Below, one piece after another: positions 1 to 8,940 of a DNA stretch of 64,000 nucleotides. The stretch is taken from contig CAVYTS010000012.1 in NCBI GenBank assembly GCA_963771305.1, positions 491,132-555,131 on the forward strand, given 5' to 3'. A program made the position numbers and the translations under genes. This DNA comes from CAJCIT01 sp963771305 (lineage in GTDB: Bacteria; Acidobacteriota; Terriglobia; Bryobacterales; Bryobacteraceae). A model generated the notes under the pieces. The model was not told the origin of the DNA, did not search any database, and was given only the letters and a program-made list of their open reading frames with translations. The first letter of the stretch is position 1; every line of letters begins with the position of its first letter.

Positions 1-13
1 TTACCCTGGTTTC

Positions 14-940
14 ATGGCTGTAGAACAGGTCTCGATTGCCCGAAAGTCGGCTTCTTTATTTATCAATCGGCACCGATGGCTACCAGCGATTGTAACGATA
101 ACTATAGCCGCGGGTTTCACTTCGGCCGTCTGGGCACACATGACCGGCCCCATACTCCTTGCATTTGCTGCGTGTTCCGCAGCCGCCCTGTTCGTTTGGG
201 GCTACTCGACGCATGCCTCCCGACAACGCCTCTGGGCCCCCCTCAATCACCTGAGCCGCAGACAGTACGCAGAAGTATGGGATTCGCTGATGGATTCCAA
301 ACTTGTTCCTCGGGTTGCTGAACCCGAGGTTTCGGACGAAGAAGATCTCGGACCCTCAACGGCCCAATGCCTGGAAAACCTGACGGGATTGGCTGGAGTG
401 TCGATAAAGGATGATGTTTTAGAAATCGGCTGCGGCGCCGGCCGGATAGGGACAGCACTCGCGCCACAGTGCAGGAGTTGGGTAGGAGCCGATATTTCGG
501 CCAGGATGCTGGCCCGAGCGTTCGACCGTGTGGGCACAGTTCCAAATGCCCGACTGGTCCAGCTCTCAAGCGTCAGTCTCGTCCAATTCAAAGACAAGTC
601 GTTCGACGCGGTGTATTGCACGAGTGTGTTTGGCCATCTGGACGAAATGGATCGCTGGCGGTACGTAGAAGAGGCGTTTCGCGTTTTGCGCCCCGGCGGC
701 CGCCTCCTCCTCGACAACATCGACGTCGAATCGGATGCCGGTTGGCAAGCGTTCCTCAAGCAAACGCGCCAATATCAAGATCTCGAGCGCCCACCGTTTA
801 TGCCACGTTTTTCAACTGCGGCCGAGCTCGCAAATTACGTCGATCGGGCGGGCTTTGGCGGCGTTCATGTCGCGCGACAAGGCTCCCTCATCGTTGTCAC
901 GGCAACCAAGTCGGCTCCTTCTGATGTCTCGCCCGAATGA
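14..940 (+). CDS. Membrane-anchored class I SAM-dependent methyltransferase
   Basis: Protein of 308 residues. Two hydrophobic stretches near residues 22-42 and 47-64 should anchor it in the membrane. A Rossmann-type methyltransferase domain follows, with motif I VLEIGCGAGRIG near residue 136, an acidic residue ending strand 2 (GADIS) and a late LRPGGRLLLDN motif. This is the Methyltransf_11/25 type; the substrate cannot be read from the sequence. Its stop overlaps the start of the GDSL hydrolase (ATGA), so the two are probably cotranslated. The ATG at 14 lies close to the window edge, so the promoter and any upstream gene are not visible. Confidence 0.85.
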   Translation: MAVEQVSIARKSASLFINRHRWLPAIVTITIAAGFTSAVWAHMTGPILLAFAACSAAALFVWGYSTHASRQRLWAPLNHLSRRQYAEVWDSLMDSKLVPRVAEPEVSDEEDLGPSTAQCLENLTGLAGVSIKDDVLEIGCGAGRIGTALAPQCRSWVGADISARMLARAFDRVGTVPNARLVQLSSVSLVQFKDKSFDAVYCTSVFGHLDEMDRWRYVEEAFRVLRPGGRLLLDNIDVESDAGWQAFLKQTRQYQDLERPPFMPRFSTAAELANYVDRAGFGGVHVARQGSLIVVTATKSAPSDVSPE

Positions 941-2262
941 AACAATACTTGACGCTGAAGACGGCGACGAAACGAATTGTGATAACCCGGCTGTGGCCAT
1001 GCTTACTGGCGATCTCGGGTGTTTCACTTGCACTGGAACCCGCCGCCGACTTCTATCTGAAGCCTGGTGATCGAGTCGTCTTCTTCGGAGACAGCATCAC
1101 GGATCAAAGACTCTACGACACAATCGTCGAAACTTTTGTCGTGACCCGTTATCCCAAACTCAATGCCACTTTTTTGCACTCGGGCTGGGCCGGGGACACA
1201 GTGAGCGGCGGTCAGGGTGGTTCCGTTGACGTTCGCTTGCAGCGCGATGTTATCGCCTACGACCCCACTGTCATGACGATCATGTTGGGAATGAATGACG
1301 GTCATTATGCGGGGCATCAGCCTTCGGATGACACGGCATTCCAGGCTGGCTTTCGCCACATCGTCGAAACAATGCGAGCTGCCCGGCCACTGCTCCGCAT
1401 CACGGCTATTGAGCCCTCGCCGTACGACGACGTGACGCGACCGGTTACGATCGAGCCTGACGGATACAACGCGGTTCTCACAAGATACGGACAGTGGATC
1501 GCTACATATTCCCATCAAGCCGACTTTGACCTATCGGATTTCAATACTCCGGTCGTAGCTCTGATCAGGAAACTCCAAGCCGAAGATCCGGACAACGCCC
1601 CGAAGATTATTCCGGATCGTGTTCATCCCAGCATCGCTGGTCACCTGATTATGGCTGAAGCCCTTCTTGGAGCCTGGCATGCCCGGCCAACGGTGACGGC
1701 CGTAACCATTGATGCCGCCGCCGGCAAGGCGACAGATTGCTCATTTGCGAGTATCGACAACGTAAAAGCAGGGCCGCCGCTGTCGTGGACCGAGCACGAC
1801 GAAGCGCTCCCACTCCCGTTCGCGCAGATGGTCGCCGGCTACCATGACGACGCGTTAGACGCAGCCATTAAGAACTCGGATGTAACGGATGCACTTAACC
1901 GGGAGTTGCTGCGCATCACTGGCCTCCAGAAGGGCAACTACACGCTGAGGATTGATGGTGCGGCCGTTGGGACGTGGAGCAGCGAAGACTGGGGGAAAAG
2001 CGTGAATCTCGGCTCTCTTGCAACGCCTATGTCCGCGCAGGCTATGGCCGTCTATGAGCTGACGGCCAGGCATGCCGCAGTCCACTGGTCCCGGTGGCGG
2101 ATCGTGGACGTGCAGCTAAAGGATATAGATGGTACCGCGGAATTTAAGGAGAGGAGGGCGGCGCTCGCTGCGCTTGATGCTCTCGAGGCAGCTTTAATTG
2201 CCAAGCAACGAGCGCGCGCTCAACCTGCAATACATGTCTTCGAGATCGTTCGCGGCAACTGA
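937..2262 (+). CDS. Secreted SGNH/GDSL-family hydrolase
   Basis: Protein of 441 residues. The N-terminus has a basic start and a hydrophobic segment (LWPCLLAISGVSLALEP) that looks like a signal peptide. The SGNH blocks are present: block I VVFFGDSITD with the nucleophilic Ser, a GWAGDT block with Gly, block III MLGMNDGH with Asn, and block V DRVHPSIAGH with the Asp-x-x-His pair. The family contains esterases and carbohydrate acetyl-esterases. A C-terminal half of about 200 residues follows the hydrolase domain and is probably a beta-rich accessory domain. It overlaps the upstream methyltransferase by 4 bp. The substrate is unknown; deacylation of a surface glycan or lipid is an inference. Confidence 0.85.
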   Translation: MKQYLTLKTATKRIVITRLWPCLLAISGVSLALEPAADFYLKPGDRVVFFGDSITDQRLYDTIVETFVVTRYPKLNATFLHSGWAGDTVSGGQGGSVDVRLQRDVIAYDPTVMTIMLGMNDGHYAGHQPSDDTAFQAGFRHIVETMRAARPLLRITAIEPSPYDDVTRPVTIEPDGYNAVLTRYGQWIATYSHQADFDLSDFNTPVVALIRKLQAEDPDNAPKIIPDRVHPSIAGHLIMAEALLGAWHARPTVTAVTIDAAAGKATDCSFASIDNVKAGPPLSWTEHDEALPLPFAQMVAGYHDDALDAAIKNSDVTDALNRELLRITGLQKGNYTLRIDGAAVGTWSSEDWGKSVNLGSLATPMSAQAMAVYELTARHAAVHWSRWRIVDVQLKDIDGTAEFKERRAALAALDALEAALIAKQRARAQPAIHVFEIVRGN

Positions 2263-2267
2263 GGCGG

Positions 2268-3230
2268 TTACTTGAGCCAGGCAGTAAGATCGCGGTCGAG
2301 CAGATTCGATAATTTTTGAATATCGGCTCGATAATACTCCAGAGTCAATTGACGATCCTTTGAGTCGAGGTGAAGCGACGGTTTGTGCTTGTAGAGAGCC
2401 GCTCGCAAATGCCTGCCCAACGAGGCGGGAAGTAGCCTCTTGATTCCCGAAATCAGGCCCGACCTCTTTAGCAGATAGTGCATGGCCATCACTTTAGGAG
2501 ACCGCCGTTGCAGGTCTCTTACTGACGTGTCAACCTCAACGGAGGAATCAACCGCTAGAAAACCAAAAAGATCCTTTAGCAGCTGGTCCGGGCTTCGCCA
2601 CGCCTCCTCGTACAAATAGATACGCACGTGTTCGCGCGGGAAGAAGTTAAGATAGCGTTTGACCTGCTCGTAATAGAGTCCATATTCAAGGAACGGTCGG
2701 AGCGTACCGAACGTTGCGGCAGTGTTCCGCAGACACTGCTCAATGTGTTGCCGGAAGCTGCGCGTTAGAAGTCCGCTAACGGCGTACTGTAAGTACTGAG
2801 AAAACGCCCGCTCCACAGGATCTCTGAGAATCGCCACGATCTTCGCCTCGGGGATTTGGGCGTGAATATTTCCGGCCGCGGTATGGGACCACAGATAACA
2901 TACACTCGCCTCGCCGATCGCCGTTTCGGCGCTGACATTCTTGAATAGCTTAAGATAGTCGTTCCAATCAGTGACGATTCCGCCTGGGTTGGGACCGAAC
3001 ATCGGGCCGTCCAAATATCTCAGCAGATTTCGGCTGCTCAGCCTCATCGAGCTTGCGAACTCTCGGCCGAAGTTGTCCGCGCGCATCTCGGAAGCAAAGA
3101 AGCAGGGTTCCTTGACGGGGCTGAGGTAGATCTCCGGATGTTGCTTCAAGTAGTGGTGGAGCGATGTGGTTCCCGTCTTGGGAGCTCCTACAAGAAAGAA
3201 GTTCGGGAGGTGACTTGTGGGTTGTCGCAC
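2268..3230 (-). CDS. Sulfotransferase
   Basis: Protein of 320 residues. Near residue 15 is the 5'-phosphosulfate-binding loop VGAPKTGTTSLHHYL, and near residue 130 the 3'-phosphate-binding segment ILRDPVERAFSQY with the conserved Arg and Ser. These are the two PAPS-binding hallmarks of the Sulfotransfer_1/3 fold (heparan sulfate N-sulfotransferase-like). It transfers sulfate from PAPS to a hydroxyl or amine, here probably on a glycan or small metabolite. It converges with the GDSL gene, with 5 bp between the two stops. The nearby P450, glycosidase and radical SAM operon make a role in product tailoring possible, but nothing in the sequence proves it. Confidence 0.88.
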   Translation of the reverse strand: MRQPTSHLPNFFLVGAPKTGTTSLHHYLKQHPEIYLSPVKEPCFFASEMRADNFGREFASSMRLSSRNLLRYLDGPMFGPNPGGIVTDWNDYLKLFKNVSAETAIGEASVCYLWSHTAAGNIHAQIPEAKIVAILRDPVERAFSQYLQYAVSGLLTRSFRQHIEQCLRNTAATFGTLRPFLEYGLYYEQVKRYLNFFPREHVRIYLYEEAWRSPDQLLKDLFGFLAVDSSVEVDTSVRDLQRRSPKVMAMHYLLKRSGLISGIKRLLPASLGRHLRAALYKHKPSLHLDSKDRQLTLEYYRADIQKLSNLLDRDLTAWLK

Positions 3231-3342
3231 GCGCGAACCGAATCAAGACCTTCATTTTACGTGGAGTGGGACGACAATTGCGCTACTCATCCGACCCCAA
3301 TTGAGCCTGAAAAGCTGGACCGCTGAGCGAGATGAGGGGTGC

Positions 3343-3370
3343 GAAGGGAGAGAATGTTGCCTCTCCCTTC
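3343..3370. terminator. Perfect 10-bp hairpin downstream of the propeller pseudogene
   Basis: GAAGGGAGAG at 3343-3352 and CTCTCCCTTC at 3361-3370 form a perfect 10-bp stem with an 8-nt loop. It lies about 100 bp past the stop of the minus-strand gene at 3470, and between that gene and the start of the sulfotransferase. No T-run follows on either strand, so a Rho-independent terminator is only a guess; it could be a bidirectional transcript-end hairpin. Confidence 0.45.
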
Positions 3371-3469
3371 CTTAGGTAACGTCACAACGGGGCTGGCGTC
3401 TGCCAATCTCTTCGTAAGGCGATTGATCGCCAGTTCCGGTAATTGCCGGTCGCGATCCGCTAAAACCCT

Positions 3470-4512
3470 TCAGAGAATCCCAGCCAGCGCCGCCGCCGCA
3501 GGAACGCGCCACAGCCTGCCGGAGAAGTTCACCTCGGAGGGATCGTCGCCGATCCAGAGGTTGCCGAAGGGGTCGAGCGTGAGCGTGTTGGTGTGCCCGT
3601 CTGCGAAGGCGAAGCCCGCCGAGACCGGGACAACGCGCGCGTCGGCCGGCGTGTACCGGTAAACAGTTGCGCCGGCTGAGAAATAGACCTTGCTTGCGCC
3701 GTCCGTCGTGACCGCTGCGTGGGCGGAGCCGGCAAGGCCGTCCTGCACGGCCACAGCGTTGCCGCAACCGCCCTTGTTACCCATGTTGGCCGCCGCGTTG
3801 CGCACCACAGAGAGCCCCTGGTCGGTCGCGATGTAGAGGTCGGCGCCGAGAAACGCCATCGCACCCATAGAACGTCCGTTGGGCGTGGTTCCCACCGATT
3901 CCACGGTCTGCGTCTGCGGAGTCGGATTGATTGTGGACGGGTTCGTGATGCGCTTGATATTGCCGTTCTTCAGGAACCCTACATACAGTTTGCCCTCCGG
4001 ACCGGGCGCCGCCGCCGTGGGCATGTCGCCAGCCAGGCCGAAGCTGGGCGCGACGAGAGAGGCGCCTTCAATCGGGCTAAACGGACCAAACACGGGCTGG
4101 AACTGGATCATCCAGACACCCGGGCCGCCAGGATTTCCGGGTTGCCCCTTCGCGTGATCCCACACCGTCGCGTAGACGCGGGCGGACCCGTCCTGCGCCA
4201 CTTGCCCTACTGAGCACCACGGGCGGCACCTCGAACCGACCAGTCAGGAGCGCTGTCGAACACCAGATTTCCAGTGTTGAGGGGGTCGGTGTTGGCGGGA
4301 TCGACCGGAATGTAGTGTCGGAGACCCTGGGCTTCGTCGCCAACCCACAGGTTGTTCCCGATAATGACCGTGCCGGACGGGGTGTGCGGCGCAGCGGCAT
4401 CGCCCGCCGGGATGCCGGAAGCGGCTACCAGATCCGGGACGACTTGCGCAGCGGCAGGTGCCACTGCGAGGAGGGTTCCTAAAATGCAAATTGAGAGTGT
4501 GCTTAGATTCAT
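3470..4512 (-). pseudogene. Secreted beta-propeller-like protein, frameshifted
   Basis: The gene begins at the ATG at 4512 with a clean signal peptide (ILGTLLAVAPAAAQ). It reads for 101 codons to TAG at 4207-4209. The reading then continues in another frame from about 4213 (GQVAQDGSARVYATVWDH) to 3470, giving about 345 residues in all. The second part has repeated blade-like strings such as GKLYVGFLKNGNIKRI and GNLWIGDDPSEV, which resemble SMP-30/NHL-type six-bladed propellers with Gly-Asn-Leu-Trp motifs. The break lies between about 4213 and 4250. A downstream GTG at 4201 could start the second part alone, but the signal peptide would be lost. A base error in the assembly is as likely as real decay. 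Confidence 0.7.
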
Positions 4513-4637
4513 GTGGGTTGCCTCTTTCTGAGGGCAAATTTCAAGGCGTTCCGGATGCTCTCGGTTGAGGACAACCTCGAAGATTGCTGGACAACTTTTC
4601 TCCCCCGTCTGACTCTAGGGCTCCGGCTTTCCGCGGT

Positions 4638-4665
4638 TGCGAACGAATCATGAACAAACTGTAAA
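4638..4665 (-). promoter_or_regulatory. Weak 11-bp-period direct-repeat box upstream of the propeller pseudogene
   Basis: Read on the minus strand the units are TTTACA, TTCATG and TTCGCA, each separated by 5 bp (11-bp period). Only the first unit matches the strong boxes elsewhere in the window exactly. It lies about 126 bp upstream of the start at 4512, inside the 325-bp gap 4513-4837. I see no gene in that gap. Confidence 0.35.
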
Positions 4666-4837
4666 ATCACCGGCAGGGCGACCGGGCAAGCACGGCCGAT
4701 GCCGGCGCCAGCGCTCTAACATTCCGCAAATGCTTCCACCACGCCACCCGCGAGGCGCCTTGCCAACGTGCACGCCGGTATTTGAAGTTCCCTCAGTTCC
4801 GAAATGTTCTTTGGGATTATGGTGCTGAGGAAGTCGA

Positions 4838-6826
4838 TTGGGAAAGCGCGGTGCTGTGTATTCGGGCGGAAGGGTGGACGCAGCCTGGACGTGCGTCCGT
4901 GCGGGCTCTTTGGCGTTTAGGGTTCTCATTGCCATCTCATTCGTGACGCCGCAGCCCGGCGCGTCGGCCGGATCAAATCAGAGACCTTTCATAGTTGACG
5001 ATTTTGAGGCGCCAGCTGGACTACAAAACTGGCGCTTCTTAAGGAGCCCTGAGAATGCTTCAGCGGGCGGTGATCTGACACTTGGGCCTGGGCATTACGG
5101 GAACGGAGCGGTGTTAACGTATCGGCTCACCTGCCAAAGGGATATCGGGTGCGGAGCCTATGCCGCGGCACTTTTTAGACCGCCGTCCCCGCTTCCGAAG
5201 TTTCGTGATCCTGCCATCTCTCTATGGCTACGTTTTTCGTCAGACGTTGACGTTTCTATCGTGACCAAGGACACGAGCCGCCAAACCCTGCGGTTTCCCA
5301 TCCGAGCTACGATCGAGAAGTCCAGGGCGGACGGCTGGGAATATGTCTGTGTGCCCCTCTCGGCGAAACGCACTCGAAACGCAGCACAAGAAACCACCGG
5401 CGGGATCAAGGGGCGTCTGGAGGAGATCGACATTCTGGTCCAGGCACGAGCGCGAACGACGGCGCAGGGCTCGGTAAGCTTCGACGATGTCCAGCTGCGG
5501 GAGGTCTCTCAGCCCTTCCACATCGGCACAACCGGCCGGCCTGAGCCGCCAGCCTCCGGGCACTCGGACTTGTCGTGCCGCCTGGGTGTGAATATACACC
5601 TGCTCCGCGACGACCACGATCTCGATTTGGCCCAGGCTGCCGGCTTCCAATTTGTGCGAATGGATATGCTCTGGTCGAATGTTGAAAGGGGCGGCCGCTA
5701 TCGCTTCTTCGCTTATGACAGGCTGCTCCACGCGCTCGAGGTCCGCGGGATGGGGGTCCTTTGGATTCTCGATTACGGGCATCCGGATCATGGAAGCGGC
5801 GTTCCGCGGAGTCGAAGCGACATTGTTGCCTTCGGCCACTTTGCAGGAGCGGCGGCCGGGCATTTCAAAGGCCGGAACGTTGGGTATGAAATCTGGAATG
5901 AACCGAATACCAGCCAGTTCTGGGACCCGGCTCCAGATGCCTCGGAATACGCGACTCTGCTACGAGAAGCCGTTGCGGCGATCCGCGGTGCGGATCCTTC
6001 CGCCAAGGTGTCAACTGGCGGGGTCTCTGGGATAGATCAGGCTTTCTTGAGTAGGGCGGTGGATCCGAGACTAACGGTGGGTTTGACGGCGATTGGCATT
6101 CACCCATATCCCAAGACGGGACCGGAAAGCATCGCGAACCAGTTAGCGATGCTTCGCGACTGGGCGACTCACGCGCTTGGCGTGGATGTCGAGATCTGGG
6201 ATACGGAATGGGGATACTCTTCGACAGATGTCCTCAAAGACGCTCATTCGGACGGTCACAGTGCGGCGTCCCGCCAGCTCCAAGCGGCCCTCGCAGTCCG
6301 CGAAATATTGACCGTTTGGGCGGTCGGATTGCCGTTGGCGGTTTGGTACGACCTGCGTGACGATGGGGCCAACGCCACGAATCCGGAACAAAACTATGGT
6401 CTGCTCGACTCTAGTGGCAATGAGAAGCCCGCGATGAACGCCGTGCGCACTTTGATGCGCGCTGTGGGCTCCCGCAAATACGCCGGCATGATCCGTGAGG
6501 CGCCGGCAGGGATCCACGCCATGCAGTTCGACGGATCGACGGATACGATGCTCATCGTTTGGACCGATCAACCGCTTGGCCACCGGACAGTCGAATGCGC
6601 GAGACAGGATCTAGTCTCTGCAACCGGCTTGCTGGGAGATGCTATTAAGCCGAACGATCGACCCGGCGGTCAGTTGCGTTTTGAGATAGATTCCGGCGCA
6701 GGTCCCATCTATTTGCTTTCGGCCACAGGATCTCGCGGAGGGCTGCCATCGCATCAGACCGAAGTGCCGGCCTTGAACAATGGTGCGGCAAGTAGGCTTG
6801 GTTCGGAAGTTGCGAGTCACTTATAG
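4838..6826 (+). CDS. Secreted TIM-barrel glycoside hydrolase-like protein
   Basis: Protein of 662 residues. It starts at TTG 4838, supported by AGGAAG 4 bp upstream; a GTG at 4874 is the alternative. A signal-peptide-like segment ends near GASA. A beta-sandwich-like region (residues about 50-230, with SFDDVQL typical of carbohydrate-binding or CIA30-like folds) precedes a barrel. The barrel carries VGYEIWNEPN with the expected acid/base Glu of clan GH-A and later VEIWDTEWGYSS with a second Glu in the nucleophile position. This pattern fits GH39/GH5-like enzymes. It probably acts on an extracellular glycan; the substrate is not readable. The P450 follows on the same strand after 41 bp. Confidence 0.78.
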   Translation: MGKRGAVYSGGRVDAAWTCVRAGSLAFRVLIAISFVTPQPGASAGSNQRPFIVDDFEAPAGLQNWRFLRSPENASAGGDLTLGPGHYGNGAVLTYRLTCQRDIGCGAYAAALFRPPSPLPKFRDPAISLWLRFSSDVDVSIVTKDTSRQTLRFPIRATIEKSRADGWEYVCVPLSAKRTRNAAQETTGGIKGRLEEIDILVQARARTTAQGSVSFDDVQLREVSQPFHIGTTGRPEPPASGHSDLSCRLGVNIHLLRDDHDLDLAQAAGFQFVRMDMLWSNVERGGRYRFFAYDRLLHALEVRGMGVLWILDYGHPDHGSGVPRSRSDIVAFGHFAGAAAGHFKGRNVGYEIWNEPNTSQFWDPAPDASEYATLLREAVAAIRGADPSAKVSTGGVSGIDQAFLSRAVDPRLTVGLTAIGIHPYPKTGPESIANQLAMLRDWATHALGVDVEIWDTEWGYSSTDVLKDAHSDGHSAASRQLQAALAVREILTVWAVGLPLAVWYDLRDDGANATNPEQNYGLLDSSGNEKPAMNAVRTLMRAVGSRKYAGMIREAPAGIHAMQFDGSTDTMLIVWTDQPLGHRTVECARQDLVSATGLLGDAIKPNDRPGGQLRFEIDSGAGPIYLLSATGSRGGLPSHQTEVPALNNGAASRLGSEVASHL

Positions 6827-6850
6827 AAAATGCGAGTCCCTTATAGAAAA
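6811..6850. repeat. Tandem 20-bp duplication across the stop codon of the glycosidase
   Basis: The 20-mer TGCGAGTCACTTATAGAAAA at 6811-6830 is repeated at 6831-6850 with one mismatch (CAC to CCC). The stop codon TAG of the glycoside hydrolase falls inside the first copy. This looks like a slippage duplication and pushes the P450 start 20 bp further away. Confidence 0.9.
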
Positions 6851-6867
6851 GTGTTGGCGGATCCTCA

Positions 6868-7911
6868 ATGAACGGCCCGATCAACAAAGATCATCTGGAC
6901 CCGCTCTCACCGCCGCAGCCGGTGGAGGCGTATCGTGATCCGGAAACGGAAGCCTGGGTTTTGAGCCGATACGCGGATGTGCTCGCAGCGTTTCGGGAAC
7001 CCGCCCTACGGATGGGGCGCGGCGGGAGCAAAGATCTGCCTGAGATTAGCAACGCAAGCCGCCAGCAGCAGATTAGGTCAGAAACTCTGGCCGTGCTCTC
7101 TGCATCGAACCTTGCCCGGTGGCAAGCGCAAGTCGAGCCCATAGCATTCGCCTTAATCGACCGTCTACCTGGTAGCCGACCGGTAGATATCGTCCAGGAC
7201 TTTGCGCGCCCTTGGGCTCTTAGCGCTGCCACGATCGTGACCGGAGCCGATCCTGCCGACAGTGAACGCTTAGAGAGCCTTGCGGCGAAGGTATCCTTGG
7301 CTACGGCGGACCCTTCTAACCCCGCTCACCAACGTGAAATGATGGCGGCAAACACAGAGCTAAAGGAACGTTTGCGGAACAGCGCAATACCTATGAGCGG
7401 CCCGGCGTTCGTCGCCCTCTCGCAGACCTTACCCTGCTTCCTGGCAAATGCATGGCTTGCGCTGTTACGCCATCCTTCGGAGCTTGCTCGACTGCGTGAT
7501 GAGGCGGATCTGATGCCAAGAGCAATCGAGGAACTGCTCCGCTACGCCGGTATTGCCCAGAAGGTCTCACGCTACGCCACTGCAGAACTGATCCTAGGAT
7601 CTATCTCAGTTGAACGGGGGGGACGTGTGATTCTCATGCTCCCTTCCGCGAACCGCGATCCGACGCAATTTCCTGTTCCGGACCACCTCGACTTGACGCG
7701 CCGCACCTCAGGCCATGTCGCATTCGGGCTGGGTCCCCATTCCTGCGCCGCAGCAACTCTAATCCGCACAATGGCCGCGGTGGCAACACGCGCTTTCGTC
7801 GAGAGATTTGTTGAAGACCACAGCAACGATGCGATTGAATGGCAGGGAGGATCGGGCTTTCGCTGGGCCTCGTCGCTCCGTGTCGTCATTGCCAACGCTC
7901 GGGCGAAATGA
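6868..7911 (+). CDS. Divergent, short cytochrome P450
   Basis: Protein of 347 residues, shorter than the usual 390-420. The K-helix ExxR is present (EELLR, Glu222 and Arg225), as is the haem loop FGLGPHSCAAA with the ligand Cys293. The haem loop lacks the usual Arg two residues before the Cys (HSC instead of the common HxC with a preceding xxR/H). The I-helix region (residues about 176-192) reads MSGPAFVALSQT, without the standard Ala-Gly-x-Glu/Asp-Thr acid-alcohol pair used for O2 activation. It may be a peroxygenase-like, dehydratase-like or non-canonical P450. It converges with the radical SAM operon (52 bp between stops), so it may tailor the same product; that is inference. Confidence 0.82.
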   Translation: MNGPINKDHLDPLSPPQPVEAYRDPETEAWVLSRYADVLAAFREPALRMGRGGSKDLPEISNASRQQQIRSETLAVLSASNLARWQAQVEPIAFALIDRLPGSRPVDIVQDFARPWALSAATIVTGADPADSERLESLAAKVSLATADPSNPAHQREMMAANTELKERLRNSAIPMSGPAFVALSQTLPCFLANAWLALLRHPSELARLRDEADLMPRAIEELLRYAGIAQKVSRYATAELILGSISVERGGRVILMLPSANRDPTQFPVPDHLDLTRRTSGHVAFGLGPHSCAAATLIRTMAAVATRAFVERFVEDHSNDAIEWQGGSGFRWASSLRVVIANARAK

Positions 7912-7962
7912 CGTTGCGGCCAGATTGACGATCCATCCGCGGCAAAATGCTGAAGTCCAGAC

Positions 7963-8940
7963 TTACATTTTCCGGTGCAAGGAACAGACACACTGTCGGC
8001 ATGTCGGATTGCTCGCTACGTCGAGATTGTGACGGAATGCTGTGGCCCGATCGCCATTCAGAACCTGCAGCAAAGAGCCTCCGTTTGCGATGTTGCCGAC
8101 GGGAGCGTGAAAGAAGCAGGGCCGTATGGTTCCGTCCGCTTCAACAACGGCGGAGACCCAAGGCGCATTGCAGTGGGGCGCTACTGCCTCTGCCAGGCCG
8201 ACACGAGCGCGAAATCGATCGACGATTCGCCGCAGCTTCTCAGGTGATTCAAGGACAAAGCCGCCGCAATCTTCCTCTCGAATCAGTGCTTCGATCTCTG
8301 CATCGAGCGATGGCAGTTCAGAAATGGTGATGGAAACCTCGTCCTGTTTGAGGATGGGCCAGGGCTCGGCTCGATTGAAGCCGGAGGAGGTGACATCGGC
8401 TGCGAGGAAGGAGATACTGCGTACGCCGAGTCCTCTCGCCGTGCGCGCGGTTTGGCACAATCGTGAACAATTCAGTTTTTGCACCGTACACCGGAGGCTG
8501 ACAGGGAAGCTAGGATCGCATTCGAATAGTGCGTTCACCCCGGCACGCAGTGAAGTAAACGCGCCGGGAACGCGGCGCACGTTATCGTGGATCTCCGGAG
8601 GCCCATCAAGCGAAATCACAACATCGTCTAAGTGAGTCGCAATTTGACTGGCATGGCGCTTAACGAGAAGGCCGGTAGACAAAAGCGTGGTTCGAATGTT
8701 TCGGGTACGCAACAGCTTCGCCAACCGGAATAGATCGGAGTGCATCAATGGTTCGCCGCCTGAGAACACCACCCACTCGACACGCAGGCGTTCCATGTCT
8801 GCCAAGTGCCGATCCAAGTCGATCGCGCTGATCTCTTTCACCTGGTCGGTCTTCCAGATATCGCACATGACGCAGCGGCAGTTACAACGGTTGTGTGGAT
8901 AGAGGATAAGGATGGGCAGGCGGTCGAGCTGAGCGTTCAT
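7963..8940 (-). CDS. Radical SAM/SPASM-type protein (no B12 domain)
   Basis: Protein of 325 residues. Near the N-terminus the CxxxCxxC triad is Cys19, Cys23 and Cys26 (RCNCRCVMCDIW), binding the [4Fe-4S] cluster that cleaves SAM. FSGGEPLMH follows as the SAM-contacting GGE motif. The C-terminus has clustered cysteines (PHCNAPW, IRPCFFH, TCRQCVCS) of a SPASM/twitch domain that holds auxiliary clusters, as in RiPP maturases and anaerobic sulfatase-maturating enzymes. It is the last gene of the radical SAM operon, and its start overlaps the amidohydrolase stop by 4 bp. No RiPP precursor was found in 7912-7962 or 19505-19651, so the substrate may be a small molecule. Confidence 0.88.
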   Translation of the reverse strand: MNAQLDRLPILILYPHNRCNCRCVMCDIWKTDQVKEISAIDLDRHLADMERLRVEWVVFSGGEPLMHSDLFRLAKLLRTRNIRTTLLSTGLLVKRHASQIATHLDDVVISLDGPPEIHDNVRRVPGAFTSLRAGVNALFECDPSFPVSLRCTVQKLNCSRLCQTARTARGLGVRSISFLAADVTSSGFNRAEPWPILKQDEVSITISELPSLDAEIEALIREEDCGGFVLESPEKLRRIVDRFRARVGLAEAVAPHCNAPWVSAVVEADGTIRPCFFHAPVGNIANGGSLLQVLNGDRATAFRHNLDVASNPTCRQCVCSLHRKM

